Position numbers and translations under genes: made by a program. Source: Candidatus Auribacter fodinae (GTDB taxonomy: Bacteria > Auribacterota > Auribacteria > Auribacterales > Auribacteraceae). Taken from it: a stretch of DNA of 63,774 nucleotides. Below are positions 8,713 to 18,772 of the stretch, piece by piece. The stretch is taken from NCBI GenBank assembly GCA_003599815.1, contig QZJZ01000054.1, positions 1 to 63,774 on the forward strand, in the 5' to 3' direction. The notes under the pieces were generated by a model. The model was not told the DNA's origin. It did no database searches and saw only the letters and a program-made list of their open reading frames with translations. How positions within the stretch are numbered: the stretch's first letter is position 1; each line of letters opens with the position of its first letter.

Positions 8713-10296
8713 ATGAAAATAGTAGTTAGCGACCCGTTATCGCAACAAGGTATCGATATACTAAAAAAGGTAGATGGATGTGAAGTTATCGACGCTTCCG
8801 GTTTGCCTGTTGAGGAACTTTGCGAAGCAGTTAAGGACTGTGACGCACTGGTAATACGCAGTGGAACGAAAGTGACAAAACAGATTCTTGAGGCGGCAAA
8901 AAAGTTAAAACTTATTGGGCGTGCCGGTGTGGGAGTCGATAATGTCGACGTGCCTGAAGCGACAAAACGCGGCATTGTCGTAATGAATACTCCTGACGGC
9001 AATACCATTTCTACTGCTGAACATACTATGGCAATGATTTTATCTGTGGCGCGCAGTATACCTCAGGCTCATGCGTCAATGAAAGCAGGAAAATGGGACC
9101 GCAAAAGCTTCAAAGGAGTCGAGTTAAGCGGTAAAGTACTCGGCATCATTGGAATGGGCCGTATAGGAAGCGAAGTCGCCAAACGCGCTCGGGCTTTTAA
9201 TATGACGGTACTTGCCAGCGATCCGTTTCTATCACCTGAAATGGCGAGAAAAATGGAAATTGAAATCGCTTCCTTTGATGATATCGTGCTGAAAGCGGAT
9301 TTTATCACTGTTCATACTCCATTGACTGACGCGACTCGCAACCTTATTAACGCGGCGGCGATATCAAAAATGAAAAAAGGTGTTCGCATCATCAACTGCG
9401 CACGCGGAGGTATAGTGAATGAAGCCGATTTGGTGGCAGGAATAGAGAAGGGTATCGTGGCGGGAGCCGCTCTTGATGTATACCCGTCCGAGCCTCCAAC
9501 AGAAACAATCGCGACACTGCATCCTAAAGTGGTCACAACGCCACATCTTGGCGCGTCAACAACCGAAGCTCAGGAAAAAGTCGCGCTTGATATAGCGGAG
9601 CAAATCGTTGACGCATTAAAGAATAATACAATTCGCAATTCCGTAAATGCACCGTCTGTTGATGGAGAGCTATTAAAGGTCATAAAGCCATATATAGAAC
9701 TTGCACAACGCATCGGGCTATTCCTCTCCTATGTTATTACCGGTCAGATTGAACGCGTTAAAATTTCTTTTGAGGGCAAATGCGCCAGCCATGATATGTC
9801 AATGCCAACAGCTGCCTTTATGGAAGGCTTGTTGAAAAAGGCACTGGCTGAAGAAGTCAATACAGTCAATGCACTGCACATAGCAAAAGCGCGCGGTATA
9901 TCTGTTGAAGAAAGCAAATCAGAAACTGTCGGTGACTTCGCTGACCTGATTCGAGCTGATGTTAAGACAAGTGACGGCGATTTTACCTTAACCGGAACGT
10001 TCTTCGGCATAAAAAATGAACCGCGAATTGTTCAGGTCAACCAGTATTACATCAACGCAAAGCCATATGGATCGTTGCTCTATGTCATAAATAAGGATAA
10101 ACCCGGCATCATCGGACAGATAGGCGACACGCTCGGGCGTCATTCAATTAATATCGCTGATATGACAGTCGGACGTATCAGCCAAGGCGAAGTGGCGGTG
10201 ACTTTGATCAATATCGACCAGCCTGCGACTCCTGATGTTATATCAGAATTGAATGCACTGGAAAAAATTGTGGCTGTCAGGCCGATAGAATTATAA
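8713..10296 (+). CDS. serA: D-3-phosphoglycerate dehydrogenase
   Basis: A 527-residue long-form enzyme that oxidises 3-phosphoglycerate to 3-phosphohydroxypyruvate, the first step of serine synthesis. The NAD-binding motif GIIGMGRIGSEVAKRA lies near residue 140 and the catalytic-histidine motif TTPHLGAST near 275. An ASB domain and a C-terminal ACT domain (from about residue 455, YVINKDKPGIIGQIG) predict serine feedback control. AGGAGACC precedes the ATG. It belongs to the same operon as the aminotransferase. Confidence 0.96.
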   Translation: MKIVVSDPLSQQGIDILKKVDGCEVIDASGLPVEELCEAVKDCDALVIRSGTKVTKQILEAAKKLKLIGRAGVGVDNVDVPEATKRGIVVMNTPDGNTISTAEHTMAMILSVARSIPQAHASMKAGKWDRKSFKGVELSGKVLGIIGMGRIGSEVAKRARAFNMTVLASDPFLSPEMARKMEIEIASFDDIVLKADFITVHTPLTDATRNLINAAAISKMKKGVRIINCARGGIVNEADLVAGIEKGIVAGAALDVYPSEPPTETIATLHPKVVTTPHLGASTTEAQEKVALDIAEQIVDALKNNTIRNSVNAPSVDGELLKVIKPYIELAQRIGLFLSYVITGQIERVKISFEGKCASHDMSMPTAAFMEGLLKKALAEEVNTVNALHIAKARGISVEESKSETVGDFADLIRADVKTSDGDFTLTGTFFGIKNEPRIVQVNQYYINAKPYGSLLYVINKDKPGIIGQIGDTLGRHSINIADMTVGRISQGEVAVTLINIDQPATPDVISELNALEKIVAVRPIEL

Positions 10297-10309
10297 TGGG
10301 GTTCTTATT

Positions 10310-11587
10310 ATGTCTAATGTTGTGATTGTTGGTGCGCTCTTCGGCGATGAGGGCAAAGGAAAAATTGTTGATATTCTTACTGAAAACGCCGATTTTGTTG
10401 TCCGCTTTCAAGGTGGAAACAATGCAGGTCATACAGTAAAAATCGGTGACAATCAGTTTATTTTGCATTTATTGCCGTCTGGAATACTGCATCAGGATAA
10501 AACCTGTATTATCGGTAACGGTGTTGTCATTAACCCTGAAGCATTGCTCAAAGAAATCAGCGAACTGCAGGAAAAAGGGTTTAAAGTTGATGACAACCTA
10601 ATTATCAGCGATATCGCTCATGTTATTTTTCCATATCATGGATTGCTGGATGAATTACGTGAACAGAAAAAAGGAAACTGTAAAATCGGTACCACAAAAC
10701 GCGGTATCGGTCCGGCATATGCTGATAAAGTGTCCCGTATGGGTATTCGCACCAGCGATCTTTTGAATCCAAAAGTTTTCGAGCAGAAACTGCGCCTTAA
10801 TCTTGAGGAAAAAAACGATCTGCTGGCCCATGTGTACAACGGAAAGCCATTCTCGTTTAATGAAATATATGATACCTACTACGAATATGGGCAAAAAATG
10901 AAACCGTTTCTTGCCCATATTCCGGGTATTCTCAATACTGCGTTGAAAGAAAAAAAGAATATTCTTTTTGAAGGCGCTCAGGGAACTTTGCTTGATGTTG
11001 ATTTTGGGACATACCCTTATGTCACTTCATCCAACCCGACCGCAGGCGGCGCGTGCATAGGCACAGGTGTAGCTCCAAGCAAAATCGATCAGGTAATCGG
11101 TGTGACCAAAGCATACTCAACTCGTGTTGGAGAGGGTCCATTCCCAACCGAATTCAGCGGTAAGTTTGCTGACTGGTTCAGGGATCAAGGCAAAGAATAT
11201 GGAGCGACGACCGGCCGTCCCCGGAGATGCGGTTGGTTTGATGTGGTACTGACGAAATATTCAGCAAGCATAAACCAGTTTGATTATCTTGCAATTACCA
11301 AACTTGATGTTCTTGATCAGCTTGACTCCATTAAAATATGCACTGCATATCGTCACGAAGGTGAACTATTTACTTATTTTCCGGGAGACATAGACATTCT
11401 GGATAATTGCGAACCTGTATATGAAGAGCTTCCCGGGTGGAAAGAAAACACATCCGGTATACGCGATTACAATAAATTACCGAAAAATGCCCGTGCGTAC
11501 ATTGAACGTATCGTTGAACTGGTTGAAACACCTATCAATATTGTTTCAGTTGGTGCCAAACGAGAGGAAACCCTTTTTATTTCATGA
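10310..11587 (+). CDS. purA: adenylosuccinate synthetase
   Basis: A 425-residue GTP-dependent enzyme that joins IMP and aspartate to give adenylosuccinate, the committed step of AMP synthesis. The GDEGKGK loop spans residues 12-18, with NNAGHTV after it, GTTKRGIGPAYADK in the IMP site, and the C-terminal TTGRPRRCGWFD motif. Length is typical. It begins 13 bases after serA and its stop overlaps the uppS start by four bases. Confidence 0.97.
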   Translation: MSNVVIVGALFGDEGKGKIVDILTENADFVVRFQGGNNAGHTVKIGDNQFILHLLPSGILHQDKTCIIGNGVVINPEALLKEISELQEKGFKVDDNLIISDIAHVIFPYHGLLDELREQKKGNCKIGTTKRGIGPAYADKVSRMGIRTSDLLNPKVFEQKLRLNLEEKNDLLAHVYNGKPFSFNEIYDTYYEYGQKMKPFLAHIPGILNTALKEKKNILFEGAQGTLLDVDFGTYPYVTSSNPTAGGACIGTGVAPSKIDQVIGVTKAYSTRVGEGPFPTEFSGKFADWFRDQGKEYGATTGRPRRCGWFDVVLTKYSASINQFDYLAITKLDVLDQLDSIKICTAYRHEGELFTYFPGDIDILDNCEPVYEELPGWKENTSGIRDYNKLPKNARAYIERIVELVETPINIVSVGAKREETLFIS

Positions 11588-12330
11588 TGAGTACACCCGC
11601 TCCTGAAATACTGGAAAATTATAATATTCATACTTTGCCTCGACATATAGCTATTATTATGGACGGTAATGGGCGTTGGGCAAAACAGAAAGGCCTGAAA
11701 CGTGTTTTTGGGCATAGGGCTGGTGTCGACTCCATCAGAGATGTTGTCACCTTCTGTGCTGAGGCGGGCATTCAGTACCTCACACTGTATGCATTTTCTA
11801 CAGAAAACTGGGCTCGTCCGAAGTTGGAAGTGTCTATGCTGATGAAATTATTACAAGAATATTTAGTTAAAGAGCTTCCCACATTTGCAAAAAATAATAT
11901 TCAATTCAATACCATCGGAATTACTGAACAATTACCTGATAAAGTTCAGAAACTCATTCGTTACAACAAGGAACAAACACAATCAAATACAGGCTTAACC
12001 CTTACACTCGCTTTAAATTATAGTGGGCGAAGCGAACTAACTGAAGCTATGAGGTCAATAGCGAAACAAATTTCTAACGGACAACTAAAACCTGAAGAGA
12101 TAACAGAAGAAATAATATCAAATAATCTGTTTACGCATGATATGCCTGACCCTGATCTTCTGATCAGAACCAGCGGAGAAATGCGCGTCAGCAATTATTT
12201 GCTCTGGCAGATATCATACGCGGAAATATGGATTACTCCTGTTTTGTGGCCTGACATTCGGCGCCAGCATATCATCGAAGCATTACAGGATTTCCAGAAG
12301 CGCGACAGGCGATTTGGGAAAGTGAATTAA
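11584..12330 (+). CDS. uppS: undecaprenyl diphosphate synthase (cis-prenyltransferase)
   Basis: A 248-residue cis-prenyltransferase that extends farnesyl-PP with isopentenyl-PP to undecaprenyl-PP, the lipid carrier for peptidoglycan and glycan export. The catalytic Asp27 lies in IIMDGNGRWAKQKG, and RTSGEMRVSNYLLWQ is the substrate-binding signature near the C-terminus. The ATG at 11584 overlaps the purA stop (ATGA); an ATG one codon later is also possible. It is grouped with dxr and ispG, which supply its substrate. Confidence 0.96.
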   Translation: MMSTPAPEILENYNIHTLPRHIAIIMDGNGRWAKQKGLKRVFGHRAGVDSIRDVVTFCAEAGIQYLTLYAFSTENWARPKLEVSMLMKLLQEYLVKELPTFAKNNIQFNTIGITEQLPDKVQKLIRYNKEQTQSNTGLTLTLALNYSGRSELTEAMRSIAKQISNGQLKPEEITEEIISNNLFTHDMPDPDLLIRTSGEMRVSNYLLWQISYAEIWITPVLWPDIRRQHIIEALQDFQKRDRRFGKVN

Positions 12331-12332
12331 AA

Positions 12333-13169
12333 ATGATAAAAAGAACCATAAGCTCAATATTTATCATAGCCATCCTCAGTTACCTGCTGGTCAACAGCCA
12401 GGGAAGCCTGGCATTCGCGGTTCTGCTATTCGCAAACATTCTTGTTGCGTTCGGACTCCTTGATTTCATGTATATTACAAATCGTTCGGGAAGCCGGCTT
12501 CTTCGCACATACGGGCTGATAACTGGTGTTGTCCTGCATACCATGCTCTTTTTTCGTTATTTTTTTCACCAGCCCAGTTCAGAGTTGATCATACAGAGCA
12601 CCGCTTTAATTTTAATAGGCATGTTTCTGATCCAGCTTCTTCGACAGGATGTTCGCTTATCTATTCATGGAATATGCACAACCATTACAGGAATTGTGTA
12701 CATCGTATGGCTGTTTTCGTATTTTATCCGCATTTTATATTTACCGGAAATGGACGGGCGGCTGATATTAGTGGCATTATTACTGATTACCAAAGCAGGA
12801 GACATCTTCGCGTATATAATAGGGTCGAATTTCGGCAGGCACAAACTCATGCCGAAAATCAGCCCGAATAAAACAATTGAAGGGGCCATAGGCGGTATTG
12901 CGGGTTCTGTACTTGCCAGTGTGCTGATTTTTAATTTCACTCCAGTACCGGAAGCATTCGCTCGCTATGCTATCGCGCTAGGACTCGTTCTCGGCTGTTT
13001 TGGACAACTCGGAGATCTTGCGGAGTCAATGCTTAAACGTAATGGACAGGTAAAAGACTCCGGTGAATATATTCCCGGCATGGGAGGTGTTCTCGATCTG
13101 CTCGACAGCATACTGTTCAGCGCACCAATCATGTTCTATTTCGTAAAATATTTTGCGGGTACGTCATGA
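12333..13169 (+). CDS. cdsA: phosphatidate cytidylyltransferase
   Basis: A 278-residue polytopic inner-membrane enzyme that makes CDP-diacylglycerol from phosphatidic acid and CTP for phospholipid synthesis. About eight hydrophobic segments are visible. The family signatures GDIFAYIIGSNFGRHKL with SPNKTIEG, and the C-terminal GDLAESMLKRNG with KDSGEYIPGMGGVLDLLDS, are intact. It starts two bases after uppS, and its stop overlaps dxr by four bases, so translation is coupled. Confidence 0.95.
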   Translation: MIKRTISSIFIIAILSYLLVNSQGSLAFAVLLFANILVAFGLLDFMYITNRSGSRLLRTYGLITGVVLHTMLFFRYFFHQPSSELIIQSTALILIGMFLIQLLRQDVRLSIHGICTTITGIVYIVWLFSYFIRILYLPEMDGRLILVALLLITKAGDIFAYIIGSNFGRHKLMPKISPNKTIEGAIGGIAGSVLASVLIFNFTPVPEAFARYAIALGLVLGCFGQLGDLAESMLKRNGQVKDSGEYIPGMGGVLDLLDSILFSAPIMFYFVKYFAGTS

Positions 13170-14323
13170 AAAACATTTCGATACTCGGTTCAACTGGATC
13201 TATCGGCGTCAGTACCTTGAAAGTTGTAGATGCTTTTTCCGGAGAATTTCGCGTTATCGGTTTATCTGCTCATTCAAATATTGATCTGCTCATTAAACAA
13301 TGCATCAAATACAAACCTAAAATAGTTACCATTGTTGATGAAACGCACTATCAGACATTAAAAAACGCCCTTCCGCATGAAATTGAAGTGTGTGCAGGGA
13401 CAGGCGGTTTAAACGAAGTAGCCGCTCACCCCGATAATGATCTAACCATCGCCGCCATTGTGGGATCTGCCGGATTATACCCGACTATCGAAGCAATTGA
13501 ATGCGGGATTGACATCGGACTGGCCAATAAAGAAATTCTGGTAATGGCGGGCTCGATCATAACAAAATTGGCAAAAAAAAATAATGTATCCCTGCTCCCG
13601 GTAGACAGTGAGCATAATGCTCTTTTTCAGTGTTTAAACGGCGAAGACAAAAAATCGGTGAGGCGCCTTATGCTCACCGCCTCAGGAGGGCCGTTCCTTA
13701 ATCTGCCAGCAGAGGATTTTAATAAAATTACCGTAGCCCAGGCACTTGAGCATCCAAAATGGTCTATGGGCAAAAAAATATCGATTGATTCCGCAACAAT
13801 GATGAATAAAGGACTGGAAGTTATTGAAGCGCACTGGTTATTTTCAGTCCCGGTTGATGATATAAGTGTAATCGTTCATCCTGAAAGCATTATACATTCT
13901 ATGGTTGAATTCGTTGATGGATCATATCTGGCGCAAATGAATGTACCTGATATGGTTTTTCCCATACAGCATGTGCTTTTTCATCCTGAGCGCAGGCAGA
14001 GCCCTCTATTCAGGGAAATAGACTTTTGTTCAGTAGGGTCACTCAACTTTCAGAAACCGGATATCAATAAATTTCCCTGTCTGGAACTCGCGTATGAAGC
14101 TGTCCGTATCGGACATACCATGCCTGCGGTTCTGAACGCCGCGAATGAAGAGACCGTCATGTTATTCCTAAATGATGCTATAAAATTTGTCGATATACCG
14201 TGTATTATCTCTGGCGTCATGGATCAGCATAAAATCCTTTTAAACCCTAATATAGAAGAACTTAAACAAGCCGATGTATGGGCTCGGCAGGCTGTCAACG
14301 AGCACTATACAAAAATGGTATGA
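13166..14323 (+). CDS. dxr: 1-deoxy-D-xylulose 5-phosphate reductoisomerase
   Basis: A 385-residue NADPH-dependent enzyme that converts DXP to MEP, the second step of the MEP isoprenoid pathway. The N-terminal GSTGSIGVSTL dinucleotide motif, the metal-site motif LLPVDSEHNALFQCL and the flexible-loop motif SMGKKISIDSATMMNKGLE are all present. The length is slightly below the E. coli enzyme. The ATG overlaps the cdsA stop. It acts with ispG, encoded in the same operon. Confidence 0.96.
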   Translation: MKNISILGSTGSIGVSTLKVVDAFSGEFRVIGLSAHSNIDLLIKQCIKYKPKIVTIVDETHYQTLKNALPHEIEVCAGTGGLNEVAAHPDNDLTIAAIVGSAGLYPTIEAIECGIDIGLANKEILVMAGSIITKLAKKNNVSLLPVDSEHNALFQCLNGEDKKSVRRLMLTASGGPFLNLPAEDFNKITVAQALEHPKWSMGKKISIDSATMMNKGLEVIEAHWLFSVPVDDISVIVHPESIIHSMVEFVDGSYLAQMNVPDMVFPIQHVLFHPERRQSPLFREIDFCSVGSLNFQKPDINKFPCLELAYEAVRIGHTMPAVLNAANEETVMLFLNDAIKFVDIPCIISGVMDQHKILLNPNIEELKQADVWARQAVNEHYTKMV

Positions 14324-14336
14324 TGGAGTAAATTCG

Positions 14337-15941
14337 ATGGAATTGATCATTAATTTAGCGCGTTTTATCATTATTCTTGGAGTATTGATTTTCATTCATG
14401 AGCTCGGGCATTTTATGGTCGCTAAAAAAGTAGGAATATATGTGTTCCGGTTTTCAATTGGATTCGGCAAAAAACTAATCGGCTGGAGCAAAAACGGCAC
14501 TGAGTACTGCCTTTCATTAATACCATTCGGCGGGTATGTTAAAATGGCAGGTCAGTCAGATCTTCCTGTGACTGAAGAAGATATTAAGGACATGGGCGAT
14601 GATGTGGATCCTGATATGCTTGTTGATGTGCCGGAAAACCAGAAATTTTATAATAAAACCGTCGCCCAGCGGCTTGGTGTTGTCATTGCCGGCCCCGCAA
14701 TGAATTTCTTATTGGGGCTAGTCCTGTTTATACTCGTATATGTACTTGGTATGCATGTACCTGCGTACATGAAACAATCCATTATAGGGGATGTAATGGA
14801 TAAATCCCCTGCACAGGAAGCAGGCTTGAAAACAGGGGACAAAATACTGAAAATAAATGACTCTCCCATAGCGGAATGGAAACAGATCACACGCATTACC
14901 CTTTTTAACATCGGACAGCCGGTTAAGATGACCGTCGAACGAGGCAGTGAAACATTTGAACAGCAAATAACCCCCGCATACTACAATAAAGACGCGAATC
15001 CGGGTATAGGAATAATGCCATACCTTGAAGCAAAAGTTGAGGGAATTCAAGAGTCTTCACCCGCAGGTGCCGCCGGACTGCAACCCGGCGACATAGTCAC
15101 TACCGTGAATAGTGAACCGGTTAGCTATATGAATATCGCTCGCCAGATAAAAACATCGGAAACCAGCGTTATTCATCTTACAATTAACCGAAACGGCCAG
15201 TCCCAGAACATTACTGTCAACCCAAATGTGATTGGATATGTCAAGGGGATAGAGTTTGATGGAAATACAGTTGTTTTTGCGAACAGTGAATTATATCCCG
15301 AAATCAATGCCGGAGATAACTTAATAGCTATTCTCGACAAAACAACAACATCTCTTGACGAGACAACATCGCTTCTGACAGACAATATCGGGCGGGGTGT
15401 TTCGCTAACGTTTGAACGAACCATCGGATCGTTTTTTCGACCAAAAAAAGTTACCTTTTCGGAAGAGGCTTATATTGACAGCGGATACCGCATCGGGGCT
15501 TATTTTACCTCATCCGACACGACCGTGCTGGAAAAATATCCCTTACATCAAGCGATTATCAAAGGCACAAGCCGTACATTTATGTCTGTTTATGAATTAT
15601 TTGCCTCTCTTTACTATCTGGCTGTTGGACGTATCAGCCCAAGAGAACTGGCAGGGCCTGTTGGCATTTATAAAATTACCGCTGATTTCGCGAAAAGCGG
15701 TTTTGTAATGTTATTATCACTCGTAGCGTTTTTAAGCGTCAATCTGAGTATAATTAACCTTCTGCCCATACCGGTTCTTGACGGGGGGCACGTACTGTTT
15801 TTAAGTCTTGAGGGAATAATGAGGCGACCTCTTAACAAAAAGTTCGTAGAAACCTGTCAGAAAATTGGTTTTGCACTTCTTATGTGCCTGATTGGTTTAA
15901 CCTTGTACAACGATATTGTCCATAGAATATTTGGCAAATAA
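14337..15941 (+). CDS. rseP: RseP-family site-2 metalloprotease
   Basis: A 534-residue intramembrane zinc protease that cuts transmembrane anti-sigma factors or signal peptides. The zinc motif HELGH (His21, Glu22, His25) lies in the first membrane helix, and the third ligand region LLPIPVLDGGH lies near the C-terminus. Two PDZ domains fill the periplasmic middle (about 165-235 and 245-315). An insert with TFERTIGSFFRPKKVTF makes it longer than the E. coli protein (about 450). I chose ATG 14337, preceded by GGAG, rather than an upstream in-frame start inside dxr. Confidence 0.93.
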   Translation: MELIINLARFIIILGVLIFIHELGHFMVAKKVGIYVFRFSIGFGKKLIGWSKNGTEYCLSLIPFGGYVKMAGQSDLPVTEEDIKDMGDDVDPDMLVDVPENQKFYNKTVAQRLGVVIAGPAMNFLLGLVLFILVYVLGMHVPAYMKQSIIGDVMDKSPAQEAGLKTGDKILKINDSPIAEWKQITRITLFNIGQPVKMTVERGSETFEQQITPAYYNKDANPGIGIMPYLEAKVEGIQESSPAGAAGLQPGDIVTTVNSEPVSYMNIARQIKTSETSVIHLTINRNGQSQNITVNPNVIGYVKGIEFDGNTVVFANSELYPEINAGDNLIAILDKTTTSLDETTSLLTDNIGRGVSLTFERTIGSFFRPKKVTFSEEAYIDSGYRIGAYFTSSDTTVLEKYPLHQAIIKGTSRTFMSVYELFASLYYLAVGRISPRELAGPVGIYKITADFAKSGFVMLLSLVAFLSVNLSIINLLPIPVLDGGHVLFLSLEGIMRRPLNKKFVETCQKIGFALLMCLIGLTLYNDIVHRIFGK

Positions 15942-15944
15942 TAT

Positions 15945-17036
15945 ATGATACAGCGCAGACAAACAAAAAAAGTTTACTATGGGGACGTGGCAATTGGCGG
16001 TGATTCGCCTGTAACCGTGCAGTCAATGACTACCACGAAAACGAGCGACGTAAAGGCTACTGTCACGCAAATACATGAACTGGAAGAAGTTGGATGCGAT
16101 ATTATCCGTGTCGCCGTGCCTGACCAGCAGTCGGCGGAAGCATTGCCTTCTATTCTGAAACAAATAGCCATACCGCTTGTCGCAGACATACATTTCGATT
16201 ACCGTCTCGCATTAGCCGCTATTGATGCAGGAGTGCAGGCTTTGCGCCTGAATCCCGGCAATTTACGTAATCCTGAATCAGTTCAGCTTGTGTTAAAATC
16301 AGCACAAGCTAAAAAAATACCCATACGGGTCGGAGCAAACGCAGGGTCGATAGACCACGCATGGCTTGATGGACTTGATGACTCACTCTCCCGAGAAGAA
16401 CGCATAGCTCATGGTATGGCAAAAGGGGCGCTTCAGCATATCAAGATCCTTGAAAATCATAATTTTACTGATATTGTCGTCTCGCTGAAGGCATCTGATG
16501 TAATCACTACCGTTATCGCGTACAAACTGATGGCACAGCAATGTGATTACCCGTTTCATCTCGGGATTACGGAAGCCGGCCCACTCACTCAGGGAACAGT
16601 AAAATCAAGTATCGGCCTCGGTATTTTGTTGAACGAGGGGATCGGTGACACTATCCGGGTTTCTCTGACTGATAATCCGATACATGAAGTTCATGTAGGG
16701 CGTTTGATTCTGCAGTCTCTGGGATTACGGCGAGAATTTCCTGAAATTGTCAGTTGCCCTACCTGCGGGCGATGCAGAATACAGGTTATAGATATCGCAA
16801 AAAAAGTAGAAAAAGCATTGTCAACACTCAAAGGTAATATCAAAGTGGCGGTAATGGGATGTGAAGTAAACGGTCCCGGTGAAGCGCGTGACGCGGATAT
16901 CGGCATCGCTGGAGGCAATGGTTATGGTATATTGTTTAAGCATGGAAGCGTTGTAGGGCGTGTTCCTGAAGATAAATTGATTGATGTTTTGCTTGAGGAA
17001 GTTAAAAATATTCTTGCAGAAAAGGGGGATATATAG
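15945..17036 (+). CDS. ispG: 4-hydroxy-3-methylbut-2-enyl diphosphate synthase
   Basis: A 363-residue [4Fe-4S] enzyme that reductively opens MEcPP to HMBPP in the MEP pathway. The TIM-barrel start VTVQSMTTTKTSDV is typical. The cluster ligands are two cysteines in CPTCGRC (around residue 270) and one in MGCEVNGPGEA. It is the short, bacterial two-domain form. It begins three bases after rseP. With dxr and uppS in the operon it provides isoprenoid units for the lipid carrier. Confidence 0.96.
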   Translation: MIQRRQTKKVYYGDVAIGGDSPVTVQSMTTTKTSDVKATVTQIHELEEVGCDIIRVAVPDQQSAEALPSILKQIAIPLVADIHFDYRLALAAIDAGVQALRLNPGNLRNPESVQLVLKSAQAKKIPIRVGANAGSIDHAWLDGLDDSLSREERIAHGMAKGALQHIKILENHNFTDIVVSLKASDVITTVIAYKLMAQQCDYPFHLGITEAGPLTQGTVKSSIGLGILLNEGIGDTIRVSLTDNPIHEVHVGRLILQSLGLRREFPEIVSCPTCGRCRIQVIDIAKKVEKALSTLKGNIKVAVMGCEVNGPGEARDADIGIAGGNGYGILFKHGSVVGRVPEDKLIDVLLEEVKNILAEKGDI

Positions 17037-17038
17037 CC

Positions 17039-18772
17039 GTGAGAATGACACAGGCTCTTATACGAACGATGAAAGAAACGCCATCCGACGCGGATATACC
17101 CAGCCTGATATTCGGGCTTCGAAGCTCGATCATTAATAAATTGGGATCAGGATTATATACGTTACTGCCACTAGGCTTAAAAGTGGTCAGGAAAATTGAG
17201 ACCATCATTCGCGAAGAAATGGACAAATCCGGCGCACAGGAACTGCTGTTACCCATCCTGAGCCCTGCGGAATTATGGCAGGAAAGCGGACGCTGGGACA
17301 TTTATGGCAAAGAACTGATGCGTATTCAAGATCGCCATGACCGCGATTTCGCGCTAGGCCCCACACATGAGGAAATCATCACGCATCTTGTACGGTCACT
17401 GGTAAAATCATATAAAGAACTTCCACTCAACCTGTATCAGATCCAGACAAAATTCCGCGATGAAATCCGCCCTCGATTTGGCGTCATGCGCGCGCGCGAG
17501 TTTGTAATGAAAGACGCATACAGTTTTCATCGCAACGAAGAGTCATTACGGGAAACATATCAGGTTATGTTCGATACCTACACCCGCATATTCAAACGAT
17601 GCGGATTGAAATTCAAACCTGTACTGGCAGATTCAGGCGCAATCGGCGGCGATGTAACCCATGAATTTACCGTACTTGCGCAGACAGGGGAATCCGTTAT
17701 CCTTTATTGTGAAGACAACTCATGCGGGTACGCCGCCAGTTCGGAATACGCGACCGGAAATATCGCTCCGTTCACTGAAAACACTCTAAAAAGTGCTGAT
17801 TCCATGGAAAAAATTCATACACCGAACCTTAAAACGGTAGACGAAGTGTCAGCGTTTTTTAAAGTACAGCCTCAGACCCTCATAAAAACACTTTTATATA
17901 AAATCAACGATACTGTGACCGCTGTTCTGGTACGCGGAGAAAGGGAAGTCAACGAAGCGAAATTACAAAAAGCATTTACAACTCCTTTTGTGGAACTGGC
18001 CGATGAAAAAACGGTCAATTCCGTAACTAACGCGGCTGTTGGATTTGCCGGTCCTGTTGGATTATCCATACCGGTTTACGCAGACTTTTCTCTTAAAACA
18101 CTTGATGCAGGTATTACCGGTGCCAACGAAACGAATTACCATTATAAAAACGTTGTCCTTAACAGAGATTTTTCTATCAACAGTTTTATTGACGTAAGTA
18201 CTGCTCTGGCAGGGGATAGTTGTATAAAATGCGGCAAATCGCTCGCGGTGTGCAGAGGCATCGAAGTCGGACAGGTATTTCAGCTCGGTACAAAATACAG
18301 TAAAGCAATGAACGCTACCTTCCATGATGAAAACGGCGAAGAAAAACCATTTATCATGGGATGTTATGGAATCGGAGTAACCCGCACAGCCGGAGCGGCA
18401 ATTGAACAGTCTCACGACAAGGATGGAATCATATGGCCTTATTCTATCGCGCCATATCACATAATTATTCTGCCCCTAAACATGAATGAGTCAGGAATTG
18501 TCGAATGCGCTGAACAATTATATTCACAATTAACACAAGACGGGTACGAAGTACTGCTTGATGACAGAGACCTCCGGCCCGGCGTTAAATTTAAAGATGC
18601 AGACCTCATTGGCATACCGATTAAAATCGTGATCGGGAAATCATTTCTTAACGACAAAACCGTTGAAGTGAAAAAACGTATCGACGGTACAACTGTTCAG
18701 GCAACAATAGATCACCTTCCGGTAACCATAAGGCAGATAGTTAATGAGCTGAAAGCAGATGTCTATGAATAA
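17039..18772 (+). CDS. proS: prolyl-tRNA synthetase
   Basis: A 577-residue class II synthetase of the bacterial type. Motif 1 surrounds SGLYTLLPLGLKV, motif 2 is FRDEIRPRFGVMRAREFVMKDA, split here as RDEIRPRFG and REFVMKD, and motif 3 is GCYGIGVTRTAGA. The YbaK-like editing insert occupies about residues 225-390, and a C-terminal anticodon-binding domain follows. The GTG start gives MRMTQALIRTMKETP, in line with homologues that begin MRTSQ; an ATG two codons later is possible. It overlaps the next gene by 14 bases. A tRNA-Pro gene lies 1.3 kb downstream. Confidence 0.96.
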   Translation: MRMTQALIRTMKETPSDADIPSLIFGLRSSIINKLGSGLYTLLPLGLKVVRKIETIIREEMDKSGAQELLLPILSPAELWQESGRWDIYGKELMRIQDRHDRDFALGPTHEEIITHLVRSLVKSYKELPLNLYQIQTKFRDEIRPRFGVMRAREFVMKDAYSFHRNEESLRETYQVMFDTYTRIFKRCGLKFKPVLADSGAIGGDVTHEFTVLAQTGESVILYCEDNSCGYAASSEYATGNIAPFTENTLKSADSMEKIHTPNLKTVDEVSAFFKVQPQTLIKTLLYKINDTVTAVLVRGEREVNEAKLQKAFTTPFVELADEKTVNSVTNAAVGFAGPVGLSIPVYADFSLKTLDAGITGANETNYHYKNVVLNRDFSINSFIDVSTALAGDSCIKCGKSLAVCRGIEVGQVFQLGTKYSKAMNATFHDENGEEKPFIMGCYGIGVTRTAGAAIEQSHDKDGIIWPYSIAPYHIIILPLNMNESGIVECAEQLYSQLTQDGYEVLLDDRDLRPGVKFKDADLIGIPIKIVIGKSFLNDKTVEVKKRIDGTTVQATIDHLPVTIRQIVNELKADVYE

